NCBI GenBank assembly: GCA_900766165.1
Contig: CAAFUK010000098.1
Coordinates: 1-19,704 of the forward strand
Origin: an uncultured Collinsella sp.
GTDB taxonomy: Bacteria; Actinomycetota; Coriobacteriia; Coriobacteriales; Coriobacteriaceae
Direction of reading: 5' to 3'
Length of the DNA stretch: 19,704 bases
The notes under the pieces were generated by a model. It had not been told where the DNA came from. It was given only the letters and a program-made list of their open reading frames with translations, and did no database searches. This document shows positions 7,072-13,335 of this stretch, piece after piece (the first letter of the stretch is position 1; each line of letters starts with the position of its first letter). The position numbers and the translations under genes were made by a program.

Positions 7072-8319
7072 TCACGCCGCATTCAAGGCGGCAATGATGA
7101 TTTCGACGAGGCGCTCATGGGATCCGGCGGCAAAACCGGAGTTCATGGCCTCATAGGTGATCTTTTCGTACGCGTCGGGAGCCGGTAGGTACTTCTGTCC
7201 GCCGTTGACGAGCGTGGCAAAGAACACAGAGCCGGACCGAGCGGCGCGCACAGTGGCGCCGAATGCACTCGAGACCTCGGGTTGTACGCCGACAAGCTCG
7301 ACGTTTCCCAGCCGGAGCAGATAGACCCTCGTGCGCTGCTCGCCAGCGGCATGAAACTCATACGTTCGGTGCGGAGCCAAAGAGTGAAAATCGGCGCGTG
7401 TCTGAGCGGGCAGGAGAACGTCGACCGTGCGGGCATCGATGCCGGTAGCGTCATCCTCACGCGCCATGCGAGCGGTCTCGATTAAAGCATCGCCCAAGGC
7501 CTGCCCCTGCTGGTGCAACATGCGGTATCCGTCCTCATGGGCATCGACCGTCTGCTTAACGCCGGCCGCATCGAACATGACGTTCATGGCGCGCTCCGCC
7601 GGACTTTGGTCGCCCGCGGTGCCTGGCAGCAACAGGGCAACGCCGCCCAGCTCGCGCTCGAGTGACATGGCGGCAAAACCAAAGAGGTCTCCGCTCGCCA
7701 TGCGCCTCCCCTCGGAGTCGCGCGACCCGTCGAGCACGGAGGACTGAACGTCCGCCGTCGCGAGCACGGCAACATACTCGCCCCCGGCATCCCTTATGGC
7801 GAGTACGGGCATCGTGTGGTCGGCAAACCCCCTGGGATTCGAGCCCAACCACCAGCCGGCAGGCGTCTCGATGTCGCGATTAACGTTCACAGGGCATTCG
7901 CCCTCCACAGTGGCGAGAGTGACGGAGCGAATGCCCGCAACAGCGCGCTCGACAGCCGTGCGGGCGGCAGCGACGAGTGCTGCGCGATAGCGCTCGTTGC
8001 GATTGCGGGTAGCATCGTCGGCAAGATGCCCGGGAGTACGGACGTGAGGCATGGAAAACGTGTGGGTAGGAACCACCCAAGAATAAGCACCGCTGCAATT
8101 GGCGGCATCCTCAACAATCTCACGCAGATCGGCGAGTAGAGCCGGAGCGATCGAGGTGACCTCAAGCGAAAGGACGCAGGCGCGTCGCCCCGTTCCCTCG
8201 ATGATAAGGGCACGGGCGAAGACCTCATGACGGAGTTCGTCGAAACCGTCGAACGGCAACACGTCCCCAAGATCGATGGCCACACGAGCGGCCCCAGCCC
8301 TCATCTCTCCTTCGTCCAT
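7072..8319 (-). CDS. Neutral ceramidase-like protein A (divergent metal site)
   Basis: A 415-residue relative of gene B with the same fold signatures but altered residues. Visible are VVPTHTFSMPH (His86), a region VLATADVQSS where the second metal His appears replaced by Asp190, PGTAGDQSPAE (nucleophile-region Ser239), GVQPEVSS (Glu348) and NGGQKYLP (Tyr377). It could bind metal differently or work as a partner of gene B. No signal peptide is seen. The ATG at 8319 is preceded by AGGGGAG at 8 bases. A second in-frame ATG at 8304, just before RAGAARV, is the other possible start. The gene begins 26 bases after the amidohydrolase gene, supporting co-transcription. Confidence 0.65.
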   Translation of the reverse strand: MDEGEMRAGAARVAIDLGDVLPFDGFDELRHEVFARALIIEGTGRRACVLSLEVTSIAPALLADLREIVEDAANCSGAYSWVVPTHTFSMPHVRTPGHLADDATRNRNERYRAALVAAARTAVERAVAGIRSVTLATVEGECPVNVNRDIETPAGWWLGSNPRGFADHTMPVLAIRDAGGEYVAVLATADVQSSVLDGSRDSEGRRMASGDLFGFAAMSLERELGGVALLLPGTAGDQSPAERAMNVMFDAAGVKQTVDAHEDGYRMLHQQGQALGDALIETARMAREDDATGIDARTVDVLLPAQTRADFHSLAPHRTYEFHAAGEQRTRVYLLRLGNVELVGVQPEVSSAFGATVRAARSGSVFFATLVNGGQKYLPAPDAYEKITYEAMNSGFAAGSHERLVEIIIAALNAA

Positions 8320-8345
8320 GGCAGATACTCCCCTCTGATTGCCGC

Positions 8346-9380
8346 TCACTCGACACCGTACAGTTGCTGCGCTGTACCGCCAAGCACAAGGTCGCTGTCT
8401 GTATCGCTCAGATTTGCAGCGCGAACGCAGGCGACACCCTCGGTGAGCCACTCGCGTTTAACGGGATAGCTCGTGCCAAAAACAATATGGTCTGCACCCA
8501 GCACGTCAACCGCACAGGCGAGGAGTGTCTTGCCCCAAGGCTGAGCATGGGACATGTCGAAATAGATGTTGTTCTCGAGGTGCCTGGAAACGGTCTCGGT
8601 ATCGACCTGAAAACGGCCAGAAGCATCAGGGCGCTTGGGGCCATGAGGCAGCAGCATCTCCTTGAACGCAAAGTATGCGCCGCCGAGCATGGAGTGGACC
8701 ATCTTGATATTGGGGTAGCGCTCAAAGAAATCACCAAAGATCTCTCGGCCGATCGCCGTAGTTTGGTCGACGCAGCGGCCATAAGAGCGGCGAAGGTTGT
8801 CGTACGCGAGAAGCGACTCGTTCTCGACCGGCACGGGAACATGGTGCACGTAAACGGTGACATGGCGTTCGTTCAGGTGCTCGAAAAAGCTCGAGAAGAC
8901 CTGGTCGTCGAGATAGCGCTTGCCGTAGTGAGCGCAGAGCTGCACACCCGCAAAACCATCGTCGAGCCTGCGGTCGAGCTCCTCCAAATTCGCTTTGGTG
9001 CCAAAGGGCGGCACAGCGACAAGCGGAATCAGACGGCCACTTGACGCCTTCGCGTCAGCAGCCATACCGTCGTTGAAACGCCGGCACATCTCGAGCGACA
9101 TCCACTCGTGACAGCCGGGGAGCTTGAGGATCGCCTTGTCGACCCCCGCCTCATCCATATCGGCCAAGCGCTTCTCGAGGGTGTAGTCGCCCTCAATGTA
9201 GTTAAGACCCGGAGAACCGGCGGGCATCTCGATCACGATCTGTCGTTTGCCGGCGGAATTCATGGTCAGATAGCCTTCGGTGTCATAGGCGCGGGGTACC
9301 TCGGCCAAAAACTGTTCGCAGAGCGTCTCGTCATGAAAGATGCGCTCGTCGAACCAGTAGGAATTTGCATCGATAATCAT
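8346..9380 (-). CDS. Amidohydrolase-2 family (ACMSD-like) protein lacking key metal residues
   Basis: A 344-residue TIM-barrel protein of the amidohydrolase-related group that includes ACMSD, resorcylate decarboxylases and lactonases. Family landmarks are LKLPGCHEWM, VQLCAHYG, VYVHHVP (His179/His180), MVHSMLGGAYF (His229) and VFGTSYP near 301-306. Two canonical active-site features are changed. The N-terminal HxH after the first strand reads IIDANSYW, with Asn6 and Tyr8, and the usual GSDYP motif reads GTSYP, with Ser304 for the catalytic Asp. It may therefore be metal-independent or non-catalytic. A weak Shine-Dalgarno (AGGCGG) precedes the ATG. It is the first gene of the run that continues into the two ceramidase-like genes. 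Confidence 0.72.
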   Translation of the reverse strand: MIIDANSYWFDERIFHDETLCEQFLAEVPRAYDTEGYLTMNSAGKRQIVIEMPAGSPGLNYIEGDYTLEKRLADMDEAGVDKAILKLPGCHEWMSLEMCRRFNDGMAADAKASSGRLIPLVAVPPFGTKANLEELDRRLDDGFAGVQLCAHYGKRYLDDQVFSSFFEHLNERHVTVYVHHVPVPVENESLLAYDNLRRSYGRCVDQTTAIGREIFGDFFERYPNIKMVHSMLGGAYFAFKEMLLPHGPKRPDASGRFQVDTETVSRHLENNIYFDMSHAQPWGKTLLACAVDVLGADHIVFGTSYPVKREWLTEGVACVRAANLSDTDSDLVLGGTAQQLYGVE

Positions 9381-9461
9381 TGGTTGGAACCGCCTTTCAT
9401 CTTGTTGAAAACATTCTAGAAAAGCAGGTACCCGGACATCAATTCCAGCTTAAGCCCATTG

Positions 9462-9478
9462 TATTCCATTTTGGAATA
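9462..9478. promoter_or_regulatory. Operator-like palindrome in the promoter region of the amidohydrolase/ceramidase-like cluster
   Basis: TATTCCATTTTGGAATA is a perfect 7-bp inverted repeat with a 3-base centre, 82 bases before the ATG at 9380. On the minus strand it overlaps a possible -10 (TACAAT in GGAATACAATGGG), and the half-site TGGAAT recurs about 25 bases downstream (near 9443-9448). This layout fits a repressor site. No regulator gene is adjacent in the cluster, so the binding protein is unknown. The remaining 226-base gap holds only the terminator at 9549-9585. Confidence 0.5.
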
Positions 9479-9548
9479 GAACTAGCCGCTCACGCGCGAA
9501 CCTCGCCCGCTCAACGAGACAAGCGCTAACAGCACGGGCTTAGACAGA

Positions 9549-9585
9549 AAACGGTCGGCCCGCATCCGTTGCGGGCCGACCGTTT
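9549..9585 (-). terminator. Terminator of the HTH-AlaA gene
   Basis: AAACGGTCGGCCCGC (9549-9563) pairs perfectly over 15 bp with 9571-9585, with a 7-base loop. On the minus strand the stem ends GACCGTTTTCTG, giving a T run. It lies 21 bases after the stop of the gene ending at 9607. Confidence 0.85.
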
Positions 9586-9606
9586 CATTACAGGCTACCT
9601 TTGCCG

Positions 9607-11127
9607 TTACGCCTGGCGGTAATGGTCAAAGAAGTCGGCGAGGTCTTCGAGGGACTCTTTGAGTACTTCCATGCGTGGCAGGTACACGATGCGGAAGTGA
9701 TCGGGCTCGGCCCAGTTAAAGCCGCCGCCGCGCGTGATCAGAATCTTCTTCTCGTGCAGCAGGTCGAGGGCAAACTGCTCGTCATCGGTGATGTTGAACT
9801 TTTTAACATCCATCTTGGGGAAGATGTAGAACGCCGCACGCGGCTTAACCACCGAGATGCCGTCAATCTTGTTGAGCGCCTCATACACAAAGTTGCGCTG
9901 CTCGTAGACACGGCCGCCGGGACGGATGTAGTCGTTAACGGACTGATGGCCGCCGAGCGCCGTCTGGACGATCGACTGAGCCGGCACGTTGGAGCACAGG
10001 CGCATGTTGGAGAGCATGTTGATGCCCATGATGAAGTCGCTCATGCAGCGCTGGTTGCCCGAAAGCACCATCCAGCCAATGCGATAGCCCGCGATCATGT
10101 GCGACTTGGACAGACCGCTAAAGGTGACACAGGGCAGATCGGGGGCGAGCGAGGCAATCGAGACGTGCTCGTAGCCGTCCATGCACAGGCGGTCGTAGAT
10201 CTCATCGGCAAAGATCATCAGCTGATGCCTGCGTGCAATCTCGACGATGCCCTCGAGCACCTCGCGCGGATAGACAGAGCCCGTGGGGTTGTTGGGGTTG
10301 ATGATGACGAGGGCTTTGGTCGCGCTCGTAATCTTGGACTCCATATCCTCCAGGTCGGGATACCAATCCGCCTGCTCATCGCACAGATAATGTACGGGAT
10401 GACCGCCAGCAAGGGTAGCGCACGCCGTCCAGAGCGGATAGTCGGGGCTGGGGATCAGAATCTCGTCGCCATTGTCGAGCAGCGCGTTCATCGAAAGCTG
10501 AATGAGCTCGGACACGCCGTTGCCCGTGTAGATATGCTCCATCTGAACGTTGGGCAGGCCTTTGATCTGCGAATACTGCATGATCGCCTTGCGCGCGGAG
10601 AACAGGCCACGCGAGTTGGAATAGCCTTCGCAGTCGGGCAGCTGCTGGCGCATGTCCTTGATGACCTCATCGGGCGTGCGGAAACCGAAGGGCGCCGGGT
10701 TGCCGATATTGAGCTTGAGGATGCGCTCGCCCTCGTCCTCCATACGGGCGGCCTCGTCGACGACGGGACCGCGCACGTCATACAGGACGTTATCGAGCTT
10801 GGTGGATTTAGAAAAAGTACGCATGGTGGTGCTCCTTGCAATTTGAGCTGAGGGATGGGGTTCGGGTTTGGAATCGTTGCGGGGTGATGATGCCTCGCCT
10901 TGATCGGCGTCGCCGGCAAGCAGCCAGGTAACATCGACCTCCAAAATACGGGCGAGCAGCTCAGCCACATCGCGCCGCGGGATCGTCTTGCCGCTCACAT
11001 ATTGGCTCATCTGACTCTTGCCGAGTTTTTTGCCGAGCATCTCCGATGCGCGGATCACGTCCGACTGGCGAACGTCGCGATCGGACATAGCCTGTCGCAG
11101 GCGATCGCTAAACGTCTCTTGGGCCAC
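9607..11127 (-). CDS. alaA: XRE-type HTH domain fused to AlaA-like alanine aminotransferase
   Basis: A 506-residue fusion. Residues about 6-70 form an XRE/Cro-type helix-turn-helix (SQMSQYVSGKTIPRRDVAELL). Residues 71-100 are a Ser/Pro-rich linker. Residues 102-506 match, over the full length, E. coli AlaA, the PLP enzyme converting pyruvate and glutamate to alanine and 2-oxoglutarate. Landmarks are LNIGNPAPFGF, INPNNPTG, FADEIYD and the PLP lysine K341 in SGLSKSH. The GTG at 11127 has AAGGAGG five bases upstream and is preferred to the ATG at 11178, which lies inside the promoter palindrome. The gene may be self-regulating. An internal start at 10824 could also yield the enzyme alone. It resembles the MocR arrangement, but with an XRE rather than GntR DNA-binding part. 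Confidence 0.88.
   Translation of the reverse strand: MAQETFSDRLRQAMSDRDVRQSDVIRASEMLGKKLGKSQMSQYVSGKTIPRRDVAELLARILEVDVTWLLAGDADQGEASSPRNDSKPEPHPSAQIARSTTMRTFSKSTKLDNVLYDVRGPVVDEAARMEDEGERILKLNIGNPAPFGFRTPDEVIKDMRQQLPDCEGYSNSRGLFSARKAIMQYSQIKGLPNVQMEHIYTGNGVSELIQLSMNALLDNGDEILIPSPDYPLWTACATLAGGHPVHYLCDEQADWYPDLEDMESKITSATKALVIINPNNPTGSVYPREVLEGIVEIARRHQLMIFADEIYDRLCMDGYEHVSIASLAPDLPCVTFSGLSKSHMIAGYRIGWMVLSGNQRCMSDFIMGINMLSNMRLCSNVPAQSIVQTALGGHQSVNDYIRPGGRVYEQRNFVYEALNKIDGISVVKPRAAFYIFPKMDVKKFNITDDEQFALDLLHEKKILITRGGGFNWAEPDHFRIVYLPRMEVLKESLEDLADFFDHYRQA
10822..10837 (-). promoter_or_regulatory. Internal ribosome binding site and ATG at the AlaA boundary
   Basis: On the minus strand AAGGAGCACCACCATG gives a perfect Shine-Dalgarno seven bases before an in-frame ATG at 10824. 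Translation from it would yield a 405-residue protein beginning MRTFSKSTKLDNV, exactly the length and start expected for stand-alone AlaA. The pattern suggests a former two-gene operon in which the stop between the HTH gene and alaA was lost, or deliberate production of two isoforms. Confidence 0.6.
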
Positions 11128-11148
11128 TAGAACCTCCTTGCTGGCAAA

Positions 11149-11230
11149 GTTCAATTTATAGAACACGAATTGAACCATGGTTCAATTTAGCAAGCAGTAT
11201 AACGCGGCGCTTCATTCGAAAGTTCAATTT
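11149..11230 (-). promoter_or_regulatory. Promoter and operator array of the HTH-AlaA gene
   Basis: AATTGAACCATGGTTCAATT (11168-11187) is a perfect 20-bp palindrome. Further TTCAATT copies lie at 11150-11157 (within GTTC-N8-GAAC, 11149-11164) and 11222-11229. On the minus strand the palindrome contains a -35 TTGAAC (11185-11180), followed by a 17-bp spacer and a -10 TCTATA (11162-11157), about 30 bases before the GTG start. An XRE-type repressor bound here would block its own promoter, so autoregulation is likely but inferred. Confidence 0.65.
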
Positions 11231-11289
11231 CATAAGAAAATGTATCGGACTCCGAGATCTGCCCAAAGCAAACAATGGCGTGTACACGT

Positions 11290-12147
11290 TTAGAGGTATT
11301 CGAGAAAACGGGCGGCGGCAAGCGAAACGTCGGCCGTTCGATATATGGCATTGATCTGCCGATGGGGATGTCCCTCGAGTGGTCGCACGGCAACATCGAA
11401 CTGACAGCGGCGCAAGATGAGCGCGGGAAGAATGCTCACGCCCAAGCCGTCCTCGACCATAGCCATAATCGCATAGTCATCCCAAGTCGACAGTTTTGAG
11501 CGCACCGCCAGTCCCGCCCGACGAAACAACGGCGTAATCTCGTCATCGGTGCCGCGTTCTAGCAGAATAAACTGCTCGTTGGCTAAATCGGCAAGAGAAA
11601 CGACCTCCGCCGTGGCAAGCAAAGAGTCTGCCGGCACTACTGCCATCAACTCGTCGCGCACCAAAGACCGCGATGCCATGCCGTTTTCTCGGGGCTCACG
11701 CGGGATAAAGCCCAGGTCGCAGCGGCCTTCCGCCACCCATTGCTCAATCTCGGAGTAATCACCCATCAGCAGCTCGTAATCGACATCCGGATGATCGGCG
11801 CGAAAGCGCGCAATCACCGGCGGCAGCACGTGGGTCGCCACGCTCGAAAACGTACCGATGCAGATTTTGCCGCGCATGAGCCCGCGCATCTCATCCACGC
11901 GTCGCTGCAGGCGGCCAAACTCCTCGCATAACGCCTCAACCGCAGGCATAACTTGCCGTCCATCGGCAGAAAGTACTACGCCCTCGCGACTGCGGTCGAG
12001 CACCTTAAAGCCCCAGTCGGCCTCGAGATCGGCCACCATGCGGCTCACGCCCGACTGCGAATAGCTCAGGCGCTCGGCGGCGCGCGTAAAACTGCCGGCG
12101 CGCACGGTCTCGAGCAGCACCTGCATCTTTTGAATATTCGTTTCCAC
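11290..12147 (-). CDS. LysR-family regulator, divergent from the EamA exporter
   Basis: A 285-residue LysR protein. The winged helix-turn-helix lies at residues about 21-40 (TRAAERLSYSQSGVSRMVAD). The effector-binding domain follows, with GKICIGTFSSVATHVLPPVI, CDLGFIPREP and MVEDGLGVSILPALI as family landmarks, as in CysL/CynR-like members. The frame is open to an ATG at 12168, but the GTG at 12147 with GGAGGGG upstream is preferred. It is divergent from the EamA transporter across 118 bases, the usual arrangement in which a LysR protein controls the neighbouring exporter and itself. Confidence 0.85.
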   Translation of the reverse strand: METNIQKMQVLLETVRAGSFTRAAERLSYSQSGVSRMVADLEADWGFKVLDRSREGVVLSADGRQVMPAVEALCEEFGRLQRRVDEMRGLMRGKICIGTFSSVATHVLPPVIARFRADHPDVDYELLMGDYSEIEQWVAEGRCDLGFIPREPRENGMASRSLVRDELMAVVPADSLLATAEVVSLADLANEQFILLERGTDDEITPLFRRAGLAVRSKLSTWDDYAIMAMVEDGLGVSILPALILRRCQFDVAVRPLEGHPHRQINAIYRTADVSLAAARFLEYL

Positions 12148-12219
12148 GGCACCCCTCCACCTTTGCATGAGTTTTTGTCATGTTAGCCATGCATTATATT
12201 CGCTTTTCTTCTATTGCCA

Positions 12220-12236
12220 GTTCGCCCATAGTGAAC
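12220..12236. promoter_or_regulatory. Candidate LysR box (T-N11-A dyad)
   Basis: GTTC-N9-GAAC (12220-12236) is a short dyad that contains the T-N11-A pattern (T12222, A12234) typical of LysR binding sites. It lies in the divergent region, 30 bases before the EamA start and about 70 bases from the LysR start. It is a short motif, so chance occurrence is possible. Confidence 0.35.
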
Positions 12237-12265
12237 ATGCTCGAATATAGAGGGGACGGAAGCGC

Positions 12266-13177
12266 ATGGACAACGGACTGTTTACGTACTTAGCAGCATT
12301 GCTATTGTTTGGCTCCAACGGCATCATCGCCGCTGCCATCGCGCTGCCGAGCTCCGATATCGTGCTACTGCGCACGTTTTTGGGCGCCCTCTCGCTTGTC
12401 ACTATCCTTGCCATCACCCAACGCCATAAACTGCAGGCGCCATCTCGTCCCCGCGAAGCCGCAGCACTCCTTCTGTCGGGAGCCGCGCTGGGTGCCAGCT
12501 GGATTTTTCTGTTCCGTGCCTACCAGACGATCGGCGTCGGCGTATCCTCGCTGCTGTACTACTGTGGCCCCATCATTGTCATGGCGCTCTCCCCACTCAT
12601 CTTTGGTGAAAAACTGACCGGCGGCAAAATCGCCGGGTTTATCGCCGTCGCCTGCGGTGCTTTTCTCATTGCAGCACAAGGTCTAGGCGGCAATATGCCC
12701 ATTGCGGGTATCGTCTGCGGTATCGCCTCGGCATTTTGCTATGCGCTGATGGTCATCGCTAGCAAGGGTGCGCCACACATCGAAGGCCTCGAGAACTCCA
12801 CGCTCCAGGTGAGCGCCGCCTTTGTGACCGCGCTGGTCCTCACGCTCATCACGCAGGGCGCTCCCTCATTCCTGTCCGCCGGCGTCGCCGCCAGTATTGA
12901 TTGGCGCGCCGTCGTCATGCTCGGCGTCGTCAACACCGGCATCGGTTGCCTGCTCTACTTTAGTGCCGTCGCCAAGCTGCCCGTCCAGACCGTCGCGGTC
13001 GTCGGCTACCTCGAGCCGCTTTCGGCCGTCGTGTTCTCGGCCGTCCTTTTGGGCGAAGCCATAACACCGGTCCGCCTGATGGGCGCCGCGCTTATCATCG
13101 GCGGCGCGATTTTTTGCGAACTCGCCGGCAAACGCGCAAACGCCAAGGCTGGCATCGCCCAGACAGTACGTGCTTAA
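12266..13177 (+). CDS. EamA/DMT-family transporter
   Basis: A 303-residue inner-membrane protein of the drug/metabolite transporter superfamily, with ten predicted hydrophobic segments arranged as two EamA repeats. Typical segments are WIFLFRAYQTIGVGVSSLLYYCGPIIV in the first half, and GCLLYFSAVAKLP followed by VGYLEPLSAVVFSAVLLGE in the second. Members export amino acids or other metabolites. The start at 12266 is preceded by GGACGGAAG, a modest Shine-Dalgarno. The divergent LysR gene is its probable regulator. The substrate cannot be told from sequence. Confidence 0.87.
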   Translation: MDNGLFTYLAALLLFGSNGIIAAAIALPSSDIVLLRTFLGALSLVTILAITQRHKLQAPSRPREAAALLLSGAALGASWIFLFRAYQTIGVGVSSLLYYCGPIIVMALSPLIFGEKLTGGKIAGFIAVACGAFLIAAQGLGGNMPIAGIVCGIASAFCYALMVIASKGAPHIEGLENSTLQVSAAFVTALVLTLITQGAPSFLSAGVAASIDWRAVVMLGVVNTGIGCLLYFSAVAKLPVQTVAVVGYLEPLSAVVFSAVLLGEAITPVRLMGAALIIGGAIFCELAGKRANAKAGIAQTVRA

Positions 13178-13211
13178 AAGCCCCTGCTTTGAAATGCTAC
13201 CTGCGTAGATA

Positions 13212-13235
13212 AATAATCCCCAGCTGAGGATTATT
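13212..13235 (+). terminator. Hairpin after the EamA gene, weak terminator
   Basis: AATAATCC (13212-13219) pairs with GGATTATT (13228-13235) around an 8-base loop holding CAGCTG. It lies 34 bases after the EamA stop. Only a short T-poor tail (GTCTAAAA) follows, so termination may be partial. Confidence 0.4.
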
Positions 13236-13273
13236 GTCTAAAATAACCTGATGTGCCAAACTGCTCTTGTATG

Positions 13274-13313
13274 TATAAAGACGGCATAAAGATTATCTGT
13301 CCTAAACAGATAA
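13274..13313 (+). promoter_or_regulatory. kup promoter -10 and 5'-leader hairpin
   Basis: A possible -10 TATAAA (13274-13279) is followed by a perfect 8-bp hairpin, TTATCTGT (13293-13300) with ACAGATAA (13306-13313) around CCTAA. The hairpin would fall at the very 5' end of the transcript, and no good -35 is seen. It does not match the c-di-AMP (ydaO) riboswitch found before some potassium transporters. It might be an operator instead of an RNA element. Confidence 0.35.
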
Positions 13314-13335
13314 CCGGATGTCTAAGGGAGTCCAC

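Noticed and set aside
9601..10851. A 416-residue open frame on the plus strand
   Set aside because: Fully antisense to the AlaA domain, with no recognisable motifs.
9607..11127. MocR-type (GntR-aminotransferase) regulator
   Set aside because: The N-terminal domain reads as an XRE/Cro helix-turn-helix, not a GntR winged helix, and the aminotransferase is a full AlaA-type enzyme.
13178..13335. c-di-AMP (ydaO) riboswitch before kup
   Set aside because: The region is short and AT-rich and lacks the conserved G-rich core segments; only two simple hairpins are present.
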